A DNA stretch of 56,633 nt from Nitriliruptorales bacterium (GCA_024637135.1 JAGXFT010000078.1:1-56633), one strand, 5' to 3'. Shown: positions 26,772-36,486, counted from the stretch's first letter. Numbers and translations: made by a program. Notes: generated from the sequence alone by a model not told the origin.

Positions 26772-27944
26772 ATGCGAATGTCCATGCGCTCGCGCGCCCT
26801 GACGGCGATCACGTTGTCGTCCGCCCTCGTCCTCGCCGGCTGCGGCGGTGACTCGTCGGACGGCGACACCGAGACCGATGCCGCCGCCGAGGACTCCTCG
26901 GCTTCCGAGGAGATGACCGGATCCGAGGAGATGACCGGATCCGAGGACGGCCTTTCTGTCAGCGGCACGCTCAACGGTGCCGGTGCCAGCTCCCAGGCGG
27001 CCGCCATGCAGGGCTGGATCGCCGGCTTCCAGGAGGGCAACCCCGACGTGACCGTCAACTACGACCCCGTCGGCTCGGGCGGTGGGCGCGAGACCTTCCT
27101 CAGCGGCGGGGCCACCTTCGCCGGCTCCGACGCCTACCTCGATGCGGACGAGTTGGCCGCCTCCGAGGACCGGTGCGCCGGTGACGGTGGCGCGGTGGAC
27201 CTGCCCCACTACCTGTCGCCGGTCGCCGTGGCCTTCAACCTGCCTGACATCACCACGTTGAACATGGACGCCGCAACCATCGCCGGCATCTTCGCGGGCG
27301 ACATCGCCAACTGGAACGACGACGCGATCGCGTCGACCAACCCCGACGTCGAGTTGCCCGACCTTGCGATCAACCCGGTGCACCGCTCCGACGACTCGGG
27401 GACGACCGAGAACTTCACCGACTACCTGACCCAGGCAGCCGGCGACGCGTGGGGCTACGACGTCATCGAGACCTGGCCCACCGAGGCCGGCGGCGAGGGC
27501 GCCCAGGGCACGTCCGGGGTCGTCCAGGCGGTAGCCGCTGGCGAGGGGTCGATCGGCTACGCCGACGCCTCCCAGGTCGGCGACCTCGGCACGGTGGCCG
27601 TCCAGGTCGGCGAGGAGTTCGTGGAGTACTCGCCCGAGGCTGCCGCGAAGATCCTCGAGGTCTCCGAGCAGGCCACGGACCGGCCCGAGGGCGACTTCGC
27701 CTTCGACCTCACTCGCGACACCGAGGAGGCTGGCGTCTACCCGATCGTGCTGGTTTCCTACCACATCGTGTGCAAGCAGTACGAGAGCCAGGAGGAGGTC
27801 GACCTGGTGAAGGCCTTCATGGAGTACGTCCAGTCCGAGGAGGGCCAGCAAGCGTCGGCCGAGTCGGCCGGGTCGGCACCGATCTCGCAGAACCTGCGTG
27901 ACCAGATGACGCCCGTCGTGGAGTCCATCGCCACGGCCGGCTGA
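26772..27944 (+). CDS. pstS: phosphate ABC transporter substrate-binding lipoprotein
   Basis: A 390-residue lipoprotein that captures phosphate outside the membrane and delivers it to PstCA. The signal peptide ends in LVLAGC (Cys24 acylated). A Ser/Glu-rich linker contains two perfect 18-bp tandem repeats (26904-26939) coding SEEMTG twice. The mature domain has the PstS patterns GAGASSQAAAMQGW, GSGGGRETFL, HRSDDSGTTENFTDYL and GSIGYADAS. It heads the pst operon behind a PHO-box-like repeat and should be induced by phosphate limitation. An AGGAG about 9 bases upstream supports the ATG. Confidence 0.96.
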   Translation: MRMSMRSRALTAITLSSALVLAGCGGDSSDGDTETDAAAEDSSASEEMTGSEEMTGSEDGLSVSGTLNGAGASSQAAAMQGWIAGFQEGNPDVTVNYDPVGSGGGRETFLSGGATFAGSDAYLDADELAASEDRCAGDGGAVDLPHYLSPVAVAFNLPDITTLNMDAATIAGIFAGDIANWNDDAIASTNPDVELPDLAINPVHRSDDSGTTENFTDYLTQAAGDAWGYDVIETWPTEAGGEGAQGTSGVVQAVAAGEGSIGYADASQVGDLGTVAVQVGEEFVEYSPEAAAKILEVSEQATDRPEGDFAFDLTRDTEEAGVYPIVLVSYHIVCKQYESQEEVDLVKAFMEYVQSEEGQQASAESAGSAPISQNLRDQMTPVVESIATAG

Positions 27945-28034
27945 CCCCACCAGCACCCAGCGGGCGTGGGGGTCCACCAGCCGGTGGATCCCCCGTCCCG
28001 CACCGACCACCCCACCGAACGGAACGCGGCCACG

Positions 28035-29000
28035 ATGACGACCACGCAGACCCCGCCATCCGACACCACCAGCACCGACGACGACTTCATGGCCGGGGAG
28101 CTCCCCACCCGGCGCCAGGACAAGCTGTTCGAGGGCATCACCACCGGTGCAGGCATCCTCATCCTGCTCACGCTCGCCGGCGTCGCCTTCTTCCTCGTCC
28201 AGAAGTCGCTGCCGTCCCTCGAACTCCCGGCGGAGTCCCTGCCCAACGCCGAGGACATCGGCGGCTACACCTGGCCGCTGCTGTTCGGAACGGTGTATTC
28301 GGCGATCATCGCGCTGCTGCTGGCCACCCCGCTGGCCATCGCGATCGCCCTGTTCATGACCCACTACGCCCCGTCGAAGTTGGCCAAGACACTGGGCTAC
28401 GTCGTTGACCTGCTGGCGGCGGTCCCCAGCGTGGTCTATGGGCTGTGGGGCATCTTCGTCCTGGCACCGTTCTTCGTCCCGGTGTACGACTTCCTGGCCG
28501 ACACCCTCGGCTGGATCCCGCTGTTCGCCCCGGTCGTGACGCCGTCCGGGCGCAACATGGCCTCGGCCGCGCTGGTGATCGCGGTCATGATCCTGCCGAT
28601 CATCGCCTCGGTCTCCAAGGAGGTGTTCCTCCAGACACCGCGGTTGCACGAGGAGGCAGCGATGGCGCTGGGTGCCACCCGCTGGGAGGTCATCAAGACC
28701 GCGGTGCTGCCCCACGGCAGGTCCGGCGTCATCGGTGGCGCCATGCTGGGCCTGGGGCGGGCCTTGGGCGAAACCATGGCCATCGCCCTGGTCCTGTCGC
28801 CCACACCGGGGCTGATCGGCTTCGCGGTGTTCACCGCGCAGAACCCGTCCACCATCGCCGCCAACATCGCATTGTCGTTCCCGAACTTCGGGGGCCAGGA
28901 ACGCTCCGCCCTGTTCGCCACCGGCCTGGTGCTGTTCGTGGCCACTTTCGTCGTCAACTACATCGCCCGGCGCATCGCCGGCGAGTCCACGGGGTACTGA
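28035..29000 (+). CDS. pstC: phosphate ABC transporter permease PstC
   Basis: A 321-residue integral membrane subunit with about six transmembrane helices after a 35-residue acidic/Thr-rich cytoplasmic tail. The EAA-type loop that docks the ATPase is visible as EEAAMALGATRWEVIKTAVLP, and LLAAVPSVVYGLWGIF is typical of PstC. The gene follows pstS by 90 bases and ends 1 base before pstA. Confidence 0.95.
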   Translation: MTTTQTPPSDTTSTDDDFMAGELPTRRQDKLFEGITTGAGILILLTLAGVAFFLVQKSLPSLELPAESLPNAEDIGGYTWPLLFGTVYSAIIALLLATPLAIAIALFMTHYAPSKLAKTLGYVVDLLAAVPSVVYGLWGIFVLAPFFVPVYDFLADTLGWIPLFAPVVTPSGRNMASAALVIAVMILPIIASVSKEVFLQTPRLHEEAAMALGATRWEVIKTAVLPHGRSGVIGGAMLGLGRALGETMAIALVLSPTPGLIGFAVFTAQNPSTIAANIALSFPNFGGQERSALFATGLVLFVATFVVNYIARRIAGESTGY

Positions 29001-29001
29001 G

Positions 29002-30066
29002 ATGCCGACCATGCAGAAGTCGACCCCGGGCGCGTCGCTGGAGACCAACAAGCTCTCCCCGCTGCAGCTGGGCGGGATCGTCGCGGTGGCCCTGCTCATC
29101 GCGATCGCGGTCTCGCTGCCGGTGCCCGGGACCAACGTCACCATGGTGGTGCTGCTCGCCGGCGTCATCGCGGTGGTCGCGACCTACGTGATCTCCCGTC
29201 GGGTCGAGGGGCGGCGCCACGCCCAGGACCGGATCGTGACGGGACTGGTCACGGCGTCGTTCGTCGTCGCGACGCTGCCCCTGATCAGCCTGATCTACAC
29301 CACGGTGTCCCGGGGCACGAACCGCCTGGACATGGAGTTCCTGACCGGGACGATGCGCAACGTCGTCGGCGAGGGTGGCGGGGTCTCGCAGGCGATCCTC
29401 GGCACCCTGATCATCACCGGGATCGCGACCGTGATCTCGGTCCCGATCGGCATCCTGGTGGCGATCTACCTGGTCGAGTACGGCCGGGGGCAGTCCCTGG
29501 CCAAGGGCATCAGCTGGCTGGTGGACGTCATGACGGGCATCCCGTCCATCGTCACCGGCCTGTTCGCGGTCGGGTTGTTCACCGCGATCTTCGACCCCGG
29601 GTACCGCTCCGGGTTCGCCGGTTCGATCGCGTTGTCGGTGCTCATGATCCCGGTCGTGGTCCGCACGGTCGAGGAGATGCTCCGGCTGGTCCCGATGAAG
29701 TTGCGTGAGGCCAGCTACGGCCTGGGCGTGCCGCGGTGGCGCACCATCCTGAAGATCGTGCTGCCCACGGCCCTGCCGGGGATCGTCACCGGCGTGATCC
29801 TGGCGATCGCCCGTGTCGTCGGCGAGACGGCACCCCTGCTGTTGGCAACCGGGTTGTCCGACGAGGTCAACCTCAATCCCTTCGACGGACGCATGGCATC
29901 ATTGCCCCTGTTCATCTACAACAGCTACATCACCCCCGGCGTCACCGTGCAGGCCTCCTACGATCGTGGGTGGTCGGCCGCCCTGCTGCTGTTGATCCTC
30001 GTGGGCGTCCTGTTCGGGCTCGCTCGCCTGCTGTCGGCCGCGCTGACCCCGAAAGGCCTGAAATGA
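29002..30066 (+). CDS. pstA: phosphate ABC transporter permease PstA
   Basis: A 354-residue second permease subunit. Two extra N-terminal hydrophobic segments ([18 protein letters not shown] and [15 protein letters not shown]) precede the usual six-helix core. [19 protein letters not shown] and the EAA loop [21 protein letters not shown] are characteristic. Its stop overlaps the pstB start (ATGA), indicating translational coupling. Confidence 0.95.
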   Translation: MPTMQKSTPGASLETNKLSPLQLGGIVAVALLIAIAVSLPVPGTNVTMVVLLAGVIAVVATYVISRRVEGRRHAQDRIVTGLVTASFVVATLPLISLIYTTVSRGTNRLDMEFLTGTMRNVVGEGGGVSQAILGTLIITGIATVISVPIGILVAIYLVEYGRGQSLAKGISWLVDVMTGIPSIVTGLFAVGLFTAIFDPGYRSGFAGSIALSVLMIPVVVRTVEEMLRLVPMKLREASYGLGVPRWRTILKIVLPTALPGIVTGVILAIARVVGETAPLLLATGLSDEVNLNPFDGRMASLPLFIYNSYITPGVTVQASYDRGWSAALLLLILVGVLFGLARLLSAALTPKGLK

Positions 30067-30998
30067 GCCCCGAACCCGCCACCACGACCGCCACGGAGCA
30101 GTCCCGCATGGATGCAGACGACCAGGCCACGACCGGCCAGGCCGGACAGGCCGATCGCGACGCCGCCAACCCCGAGCTCGCCGCCATGGCCTCTCGGACC
30201 GACAGCATCGACCGCACCGGTGAGGACACCAACCGGATCGACATCACCGACCTCGACCTCTACTACGGCGACTTCAAGGCCGTCGAGGGCGTCACGATGT
30301 CGATCGACCCCCGTGCGGTGACGGCGCTGATCGGTCCGTCGGGATGTGGCAAGTCCACGTTCCTGCGCTCGTTGAACCGGCTCCACGAGGTCATCCCGGG
30401 TGCCTACGCCGACGGCAAGGTCGTGCTCAACGGCAACGACCTGTACGGCGGCAAGGTCGACCCGGTGCTCGTGCGACGCAAGATCGGCATGGTCTTCCAG
30501 TCGCCGAACCCGTTCCCGACGATGTCGGTCGCGGAGAACGTGCTGGCCGGGCTGCGCCTCAACGCCAAGAAGGTCCCCAACGCCGACGAGGTCGTCGAGA
30601 AGTCGCTGCGCGGCGCCAACCTGTGGGACGAGGTCAAGGACCGGCTGGACCGTCCCGGCTCGGGGCTGTCGGGCGGGCAGCAGCAGCGCCTGTGCATCGC
30701 CCGGGCCATCGCGGTGGAACCCGACGTGCTGCTGATGGACGAGCCGTGCTCCGCGCTCGACCCGATCTCGACCCTCGCCATCGAGGACCTGATCACCGAG
30801 CTCAAGGAGCAGTACACGATCGTGATCGTGACCCACAACATGCAGCAGGCCGCGCGCGTCAGCGACAAGACCGGGTTCTTCAACATCGAGGGCACGGGCA
30901 GGCCCGGCCACCTCGTCGAGTACGACAAGACCGAGACGATGTTCACCCAACCCGCCGAGGAGGCGACCCTGAACTACATCTCGGGTCGCTTCGGCTGA
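30063..30998 (+). CDS. pstB: phosphate ABC transporter ATPase PstB
   Basis: A 311-residue ATPase that powers PstSCA. Walker A is GPSGCGKST (91-99), the signature is [14 protein letters not shown], and Walker B is [25 protein letters not shown] carries the switch histidine and is PstB-specific. The first ~55 residues are a Thr/Gln/Asp-rich extension beyond the usual ~255-residue enzyme. The ATG at the pstA overlap was chosen; internal ATGs at Met16 or Met42 would shorten the tail. Confidence 0.96.
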   Translation: MSPEPATTTATEQSRMDADDQATTGQAGQADRDAANPELAAMASRTDSIDRTGEDTNRIDITDLDLYYGDFKAVEGVTMSIDPRAVTALIGPSGCGKSTFLRSLNRLHEVIPGAYADGKVVLNGNDLYGGKVDPVLVRRKIGMVFQSPNPFPTMSVAENVLAGLRLNAKKVPNADEVVEKSLRGANLWDEVKDRLDRPGSGLSGGQQQRLCIARAIAVEPDVLLMDEPCSALDPISTLAIEDLITELKEQYTIVIVTHNMQQAARVSDKTGFFNIEGTGRPGHLVEYDKTETMFTQPAEEATLNYISGRFG

Positions 30999-31723
30999 TG
31001 GGGTCGGCGATGCCCCCAGCCGACCTGCCCGACGACCCCCAGCGCGCACCTTGGTCCGCCGGTGGCCGCGGCCGTGCCGACTACCGGTCACAGCTGCGTG
31101 AACTGGACGCCCGCCTGGTCGGCTTGGCACGTGGTGTGGAGACGATCGGTCGCCAGATCGTCGACACCTCCGCCGACCTCGACCTGGACGCCCTGGAGCG
31201 TGCCGAGGACGAGTCCGATCGCGTCCAGCAGCTCGCCACCACGCTGGAGGACGCCGCGTTCACGCTGGTCGCGTTGGAGTCGCCCGTTGCCGAGGACCTG
31301 CGCGAGATGATCGCGCTGATCCGGGCGCTGCACGACCTCGAGCGGACCGCGCGGCTGATGGCCCACGTGGTCGAGCACCTGCTGACGTTGCAGCGGTGCG
31401 GCCACCATCGCCTGCGGTCCGGGGAGATCGGCCAGGCGCGTGAAGTGGCGTTGGCGGTGTTCACCGACGCCGTGGATGCCTGGGACCGACGCGACGCATT
31501 GGCCGTCAACGACCTGCAGGTCCGTGACGTCGAGGTCGACGACCTGTGCGACGGCCTGCTCGAGCACGGCGTCGACTGTGGTCGGGCGACGTGTGCCGCG
31601 GCCCTGGCGCTGTTGGCGCGGTTCCTCGAACGGATCGCCGACCACGGTGTGGCCCTGGGCGTGCACCTGAGCTGGGCGATCACCGGTGATCGCGTCCTCG
31701 CGGAGTCGAGTGGTCGCCGGTGA
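30998..31723 (+). CDS. phoU: phosphate signalling protein PhoU (first copy)
   Basis: A 241-residue all-helical PhoU protein, a negative regulator connecting the Pst transporter to the SenX3/PhoR-type kinase. Two PhoU repeats are visible, with metal-binding acidic motifs such as EDESDRVQQL and the closing RFLERIADHGVALGVHLSW. It overlaps the pstB stop by one base. An alternative ATG at 31010 would drop four residues. It is followed directly by a second, divergent PhoU. Confidence 0.9.
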   Translation: MGSAMPPADLPDDPQRAPWSAGGRGRADYRSQLRELDARLVGLARGVETIGRQIVDTSADLDLDALERAEDESDRVQQLATTLEDAAFTLVALESPVAEDLREMIALIRALHDLERTARLMAHVVEHLLTLQRCGHHRLRSGEIGQAREVALAVFTDAVDAWDRRDALAVNDLQVRDVEVDDLCDGLLEHGVDCGRATCAAALALLARFLERIADHGVALGVHLSWAITGDRVLAESSGRR

Positions 31724-31815
31724 CCCCGTCGTCGCCCTTCCGCCGCACCGACCACTGGCCATCGACCCTCGAGTCGTCCTCTGTACAGTCGTCCACAGCG
31801 ACCAAGGACTCTTCC

Positions 31816-32568
31816 ATGCCCGACTCGGGACGAGACCTTCGCACGGGTTTCCACACCGCGTTGGACGACCTCGACGACCGCTTCGTGACCGCGGGACTCC
31901 GCGTGGCCGAGGCCCTGCCACGGCTGTCCGAGGCGTTCCTTCTGGGCGACGTGACCATCATCGAACAGGCCGAGTACATGGCCTGGGAGGTGGCGTCGGA
32001 GTGTGAACGCATCGAGGACGACGGGTTCGTGTTGCTGGCGCGCGAGGCACCGGTCGCCAGCGACCTGCGTCGCCTGGTCGCGCTGTTGCGCATGACCGTC
32101 GACGTGTCACGGTCCGCCAGCCTGTTGCGCCATGCCTGCCTGACCCTGCGCCAGTTCGACCCGCGCTTCCTGGATCCGCCGTTGCGGGCCCAACTCGAGG
32201 AGTTGTCGCGGGTCGCCACCGAGGTGTTCGTCGCCGGCCTGGACGCGTGGCGACGACGTGACGCGCTGGCGGTGACCGATGTGGACCGGGCCGACGACGC
32301 CGTCGACGAGTTGCAGCGGCTGCTGATGGGCCAGGCCTCCGAGGTCGACGACCCGGGCACGGAACTGCTGGTGCTGGGCCTGCTGGCCCGCTACTACGAG
32401 CGCATCGCCGACCACGGCGTCGAGGTCGCACGCGACGCGACCTTCGTCGCCACCGGCCAGCGCGTCGCCGTGGGTCGCGAACGCTTGCCTCCGTTCGCGG
32501 GCATGGACCCGCAGGACCGTCCGGGCGGCCGGGGTCCCGACGACCTCGACGCCGGTGGCGAGTCCTGA
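31816..32568 (+). CDS. phoU: second PhoU-family protein
   Basis: A 250-residue PhoU homologue clearly different from the first. It keeps the PhoU repeat layout: FHTALDDLDDRFVTAGLRVAEAL, LLAREAPVASDLRRLVALLRM and ARYYERIADHGVEVARDATF, and ends in a Gly/Asp-rich tail. ATG 31816 follows AAGGA by 7 bases; a GTG at 31720 overlapping the first phoU stop would add 32 residues of low-complexity sequence and cannot be excluded. Its stop overlaps the regulator start by one base (TGATG). Confidence 0.85.
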   Translation: MPDSGRDLRTGFHTALDDLDDRFVTAGLRVAEALPRLSEAFLLGDVTIIEQAEYMAWEVASECERIEDDGFVLLAREAPVASDLRRLVALLRMTVDVSRSASLLRHACLTLRQFDPRFLDPPLRAQLEELSRVATEVFVAGLDAWRRRDALAVTDVDRADDAVDELQRLLMGQASEVDDPGTELLVLGLLARYYERIADHGVEVARDATFVATGQRVAVGRERLPPFAGMDPQDRPGGRGPDDLDAGGES

Positions 32569-33254
32569 TGCCCCGGCTGCTGCTGGTCGAGGACGAGCCG
32601 GCCATCGCCGAGGGGCTCACGATCACCCTCGAGGCCGAGGGCTACCAGATCGACTGGGTCCAGGACGGGACGTCGGCGATCGGGGCGTGGGAGCGGACCC
32701 GCCCCGACCTGATCCTGTTGGACCTGATGCTGCCCGGCATGTCGGGCACCGAGGTGTGTCGCACGATCCGCGGGCGCTCCGACGTGCCGATCATCATGGT
32801 GACCGCGCGTGACGAGGAGGTCGACCGCGTCGTCGGGTTGGAACTGGGGGCCGACGACTACCTCACCAAGCCGTTCTCGACCCGGGAACTGGTCGCGCGC
32901 ATCAAGGCCGTGCTGCGTCGTGCCCCGATCGTCGACGTCATGGACCTCGACGCGCCGACCGAGGCCATGGGGGTTCGGCTGGACCGTGCCCGCCACGAGG
33001 TGCACGTCGACGGCGACGCCATCGACCTGCCGCCCAAGGAATTCAGCCTGCTCGCGGAGCTGATGGAGTCGGCCGGACGGGTCCTGTCGCGCCAACACCT
33101 CATCAACGAGGTCTGGGGCGTGGACTACGTCGGCGACACCAAGACCCTGGACGTGCACATCCGTCGGCTGCGCACCCGCATCGAACAGGACCCGCAGGAG
33201 CCGCAGCGGATCCAGACGGTGCGCGGGGTCGGCTACCGGTTCGCCGACCAGTGA
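32568..33254 (+). CDS. regX3: phosphate response regulator, RegX3/PhoP-like
   Basis: A 228-residue OmpR/PhoB-class response regulator. The receiver has Asp9, the phospho-acceptor Asp52 (LLDLMLPG) and Lys101 (DYLTKPFS). The C-terminal winged helix contains LPPKEFSLLAELMESAGRVLSR and TLDVHIRRLRTRIE. Operon context with pst, phoU and a SenX3-like kinase assigns it to phosphate control; it probably binds the repeat upstream of pstS. Start and stop both overlap its neighbours. Confidence 0.93.
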   Translation: MPRLLLVEDEPAIAEGLTITLEAEGYQIDWVQDGTSAIGAWERTRPDLILLDLMLPGMSGTEVCRTIRGRSDVPIIMVTARDEEVDRVVGLELGADDYLTKPFSTRELVARIKAVLRRAPIVDVMDLDAPTEAMGVRLDRARHEVHVDGDAIDLPPKEFSLLAELMESAGRVLSRQHLINEVWGVDYVGDTKTLDVHIRRLRTRIEQDPQEPQRIQTVRGVGYRFADQ

Positions 33255-34663
33255 GCACCGGACCCTTCCTCGCCGCGCTGGTGGCCGTCGTGGCGGCCGT
33301 CATCGGGACGGCCCTTGGCTCCCCGGCCGCCGGCCTGTTCATCGGTGCCGCGGTGGCCGCGCTCGGCGGCGCGGTGCAGCGACGCGCGGCGGCCCGCGAG
33401 GTCGCACAGCTCGCGGCCCAGGTCCGCGGGTGGGAGTCGGGCGCGGCCGGCCCCGTCCGGATGCCCGCCGACCCGGCCCTGGCCGACCTCGCCGTGGCGC
33501 TGGACGCTGCCGGCGACGCCTTCACCCGCCGGCTCCAGACGATCGTCGAGGAACTGCCCTGGCGACGCCAGCTCGTCGAGTCGTTGCCGACGGCGACGAT
33601 CCTGTTCGACGCCGACGGCTACGTCGCCGCCGGCAACCGCGCCGCCCGGGAGTTGTTGGGCATCCCCAGCGACGGCGAGCCCACGACCATCCTCGCGGCG
33701 CTCGGCAGCGCCCGGCTGGCGGCTGCCGTCCGGGGGATGCACGCGGGTGACGAGCCCGTCGAGGTCGACGCGATGGTCTCCGGACGCACGGTCCGCGCGC
33801 TGGTGACCGTCATCGGGGACCAGCGCCTGGTCCTGGTCACCGACCGGACCCAGGAGCTGCGCCTGGAGAACGTCCGGCGCAACTTCGTCGTCAATGCCTC
33901 GCACGAGCTCAAGACCCCGACGACGTCGATCCAGGCGCTGGCCGAGGCGCTGCTGATCACCGTCGAACGTGACCCGGATCGACTGCCCGACCTGCTGCGA
34001 CGACTGGAACAGGAGTCCGGTCGCCTGGTCCGCCTCGTCCACGACCTGCTCGACCTGCGTCGCCTGGAGGACCGCGGCGAGGTGGCGCCGACCGCCGTCG
34101 ACCTCGTCCCGGTGGTGGCGGATGCGCTGGGCGACCTGCCGGGTTCCGGACCGCAGGTCGTGACCAGACTGACCGGCCTCGAGCGCGCCATGGTCCTGTG
34201 CGACCCGGACGACCTGCGCATCATCGTGCGCAACCTGGTCGCCAACGGCGCCCAGTACAACCAGGACGGCGGCTCGCTGGACGTCACGATCGAGCCGCGC
34301 GACGGGTCGGTCGCCATGGTCGTCGCCGACACCGGCATCGGGATCCCCAAGGACGACCTCGGCCGGATCTTCGAGCGCTTCTACCGCGTGGACGTCGCCC
34401 GGTCACGCCTGACCGGGGGCACCGGGCTGGGGCTCGCCCTGGTGCGCCATGCCATCGGACGAAACCACGGGGTGCTGGACGTCGAGTCCCTGCTGGGGTC
34501 CGGGTCGACCTTCACGGTGGTCCTGCCCGCGGCCCGGGCCGTCCCGGCGCCCCGTCGCGATCGCGACGACGTGTCGCTGGCCGCCGTCGATGGTCCGGGG
34601 GCGGGGTGGCGAGCGGTCGGCGGTGGCGACGACGTCGACGTCACGTCGGCCAGCGGCGAATGA
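33251..34663 (+). CDS. senX3: phosphate sensor histidine kinase, SenX3/PhoR-like
   Basis: A 470-residue kinase. Two short hydrophobic segments near the N terminus (residues ~5-40) are followed by a PAS-like domain (~105-200), the HisKA domain with His218 in NASHELKTP, and an ATPase domain with VRNLVANGAQYN, VADTGIGIP and GTGLGLALV. The lack of a large extracellular domain matches SenX3, which is thought to read transporter state through PhoU. The GTG start overlaps the regulator stop by four bases; the C terminus overlaps nth. Confidence 0.93.
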   Translation: MSTGPFLAALVAVVAAVIGTALGSPAAGLFIGAAVAALGGAVQRRAAAREVAQLAAQVRGWESGAAGPVRMPADPALADLAVALDAAGDAFTRRLQTIVEELPWRRQLVESLPTATILFDADGYVAAGNRAARELLGIPSDGEPTTILAALGSARLAAAVRGMHAGDEPVEVDAMVSGRTVRALVTVIGDQRLVLVTDRTQELRLENVRRNFVVNASHELKTPTTSIQALAEALLITVERDPDRLPDLLRRLEQESGRLVRLVHDLLDLRRLEDRGEVAPTAVDLVPVVADALGDLPGSGPQVVTRLTGLERAMVLCDPDDLRIIVRNLVANGAQYNQDGGSLDVTIEPRDGSVAMVVADTGIGIPKDDLGRIFERFYRVDVARSRLTGGTGLGLALVRHAIGRNHGVLDVESLLGSGSTFTVVLPAARAVPAPRRDRDDVSLAAVDGPGAGWRAVGGGDDVDVTSASGE

Positions 34664-35391
34664 ACGGCGCCGACCACGACGAGGGGACCTCGGGCCCGCC
34701 GGAGGCACCCCCGGGGACCTCGTCCAGCAGTGGCAAGACGCGCCGGGCACCGTGGATCCTGGACCGCCTGGCGCAGGCCCACCCGGACGCATCCATCGCC
34801 CTGGACTTCACCACGCCGTTCGAACTGCTCGTGGCGACGATGCTGTCCGCCCAGTCGACCGACGTCAAGGTCAACGAGGTGACCTCGGCGCTGTTCGCGC
34901 GCTTCCCCGACGCCGAGGCCATGGCCGCGGCCACCCGGGAGGAACTGGAGGGCCTGGTCGGCCAACTGGGATTGTTCCGCCAGAAGTCGAAGAACCTGCA
35001 GGCCACCGCGCGCATGCTGCTGGCCGACCACGGCGGCGAGGTGCCCCGGACCATGGACGCCCTGACGGCGCTGCCGGGGGTCGCCCGCAAGACCGCCAAC
35101 GTGGTCATCTCCAACACCGCCGGCCCTGACGACGCCCACGTCGGGGTCGTCGTCGACACCCACGTCACGCGCCTCGCGCGTCGACTGCGCTTCACCCGTG
35201 AGGACACCGCCCCCCGGATCGAACGTGACCTGATGCGCCTGTTCCCGTCGGATCGGTGGCTGGACGTGTCCGACCTGCTCATCTTCCACGGACGACGGGT
35301 CTGCACGGCGCGCAACCGGGACTGCGGGGGGTGCGTCGTCGCGCCGCTGTGCCCCTCCGACCACACGCGCAACCTCACCGACAAGCGCTGA
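34660..35391 (+). CDS. nth: endonuclease III
   Basis: A 243-residue base-excision DNA glycosylase/AP lyase for oxidised pyrimidines. The helix-hairpin-helix with catalytic lysine is LPGVARKTAN (Lys144), the catalytic aspartate is Asp166 (VVVDTHV), and the [4Fe-4S] cluster cysteines are Cys215, Cys222, Cys225 and Cys231 in the canonical C-x6-C-x2-C-x5-C spacing. The first ~28 residues are a Ser/Pro-rich extension. The ATG overlaps the kinase stop, so this repair gene is probably carried in the phosphate transcript. Confidence 0.95.
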   Translation: MNGADHDEGTSGPPEAPPGTSSSSGKTRRAPWILDRLAQAHPDASIALDFTTPFELLVATMLSAQSTDVKVNEVTSALFARFPDAEAMAAATREELEGLVGQLGLFRQKSKNLQATARMLLADHGGEVPRTMDALTALPGVARKTANVVISNTAGPDDAHVGVVVDTHVTRLARRLRFTREDTAPRIERDLMRLFPSDRWLDVSDLLIFHGRRVCTARNRDCGGCVVAPLCPSDHTRNLTDKR

Positions 35392-35482
35392 TCGTCCGCG
35401 GTCCGGACGCGGGCGTCGCGCTCGCCGGATCCGGTGCCCGTCCGGGGGAGGTGGTGCACGGGGCCGGGGCGGCCACCACCGA

Positions 35483-35488
35483 TAGGCT
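35483..35488 (+). promoter_or_regulatory. -10 element of a probable leaderless ispH promoter
   Basis: TAGGCT ends 6 bases before the ispH ATG, and there is no ribosome-binding site between them. With start of transcription about 7 bases after the hexamer, the mRNA would begin at or next to the start codon. No clear -35 is visible. Confidence 0.5.
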
Positions 35489-35494
35489 GGGAAC

Positions 35495-36454
35495 ATGTCT
35501 TCCTCCATTCCACACACGCTCCTGCTGGCCGCCCCACGGGGCTTCTGTGCCGGTGTCGACCGCGCCGTCCTGATCGTCGAGAAGGCCCTGGAGGCCTACG
35601 GCGCACCGGTCTACGTGCGCCACGAGATCGTCCACAACACCCACGTGGTCAACTCGCTGGCCAACCGCGGCGCGATCTTCGTCGAGGACGAGACCGAGGC
35701 CCCCGAGGGTGCCGTGATCGTGTTCTCCGCCCACGGCTCGCCCCCCGAGGCGTTCGCCAACGCCAAGGCCCGCGACCAGGTCCTGATCGACGCGACCTGC
35801 CCACTTGTCACCAAGGTCCACCACGAGGCCCGGCGCTACGCCACGGCCGGCAAGGACATCGTCCTGATCGGCCACGAAGGCCACCAGGAGGTCCTGGGCA
35901 CCATGGGCCAGGCGCCACGCTCGATCTCCCTGGTCGAGACGATCGACGACGTGGACGACCTCGACGACCTCGATCCGGCGAACGTCGCCTACCTCACCCA
36001 GACGACGCTGTCGATGGACGACACGGCGTCCGTGGTCGACCGGTTGCGGCAGCGCTTCCCGTTGCTGCACCAGCCCAAGAAGGCCGACATCTGCTACGCC
36101 ACGACCAACCGTCAGGACGCCGTGAAGGTCCTCACGGAGCGCTGTGACCTCGTGCTGGTCGTCGGGTCCGAGACCTCGTCGAACTCCAAGCGGCTGGTGG
36201 AGGTGTCACGCGATCGCGACACGCCGGCCCACCTGGTGGACGACGTGTCGGAGATCGACGAGGCGTGGCTGGACGGGATCGGCGTCGTCGGCCTGACGTC
36301 CGGTGCCTCGGCGCCCGAGGTGCTGGTGGACGAGGTCATCGCGTGGTTCATCGAGCGTGGACTCGCCACCGTGGACACCGTCATGGTCGTCGACGAGGAC
36401 GTCGAGTTCGCCATGCCCGGCAACCTCACTCGCAAGCTCGCTGAGCTCGCCTGA
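35495..36454 (+). CDS. ispH: 4-hydroxy-3-methylbut-2-enyl diphosphate reductase
   Basis: The last enzyme of the MEP isoprenoid pathway, yielding IPP and DMAPP. The three cysteines that hold the Fe-S cluster are Cys18 (APRGFCAGV), Cys102 (DATCPLV) and Cys200 (DICYATTNRQ). Conserved VRHEIVHN, HNTHVV and GSETSSNS are present. The 319-residue length is normal. The gene is monocistronic and converges with RNase D across a repeat-rich 154-base gap. Confidence 0.96.
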   Translation: MSSSIPHTLLLAAPRGFCAGVDRAVLIVEKALEAYGAPVYVRHEIVHNTHVVNSLANRGAIFVEDETEAPEGAVIVFSAHGSPPEAFANAKARDQVLIDATCPLVTKVHHEARRYATAGKDIVLIGHEGHQEVLGTMGQAPRSISLVETIDDVDDLDDLDPANVAYLTQTTLSMDDTASVVDRLRQRFPLLHQPKKADICYATTNRQDAVKVLTERCDLVLVVGSETSSNSKRLVEVSRDRDTPAHLVDDVSEIDEAWLDGIGVVGLTSGASAPEVLVDEVIAWFIERGLATVDTVMVVDEDVEFAMPGNLTRKLAELA

Positions 36455-36486
36455 AGGGCTGCGGGATCGGCGCCTCATGGCGCCTG

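Noticed and set aside
26727-29168. 813-codon open frame antisense to pstS-pstC
   Set aside because: It is low-complexity Gly/His/Gln/Arg sequence opposite well-supported genes.
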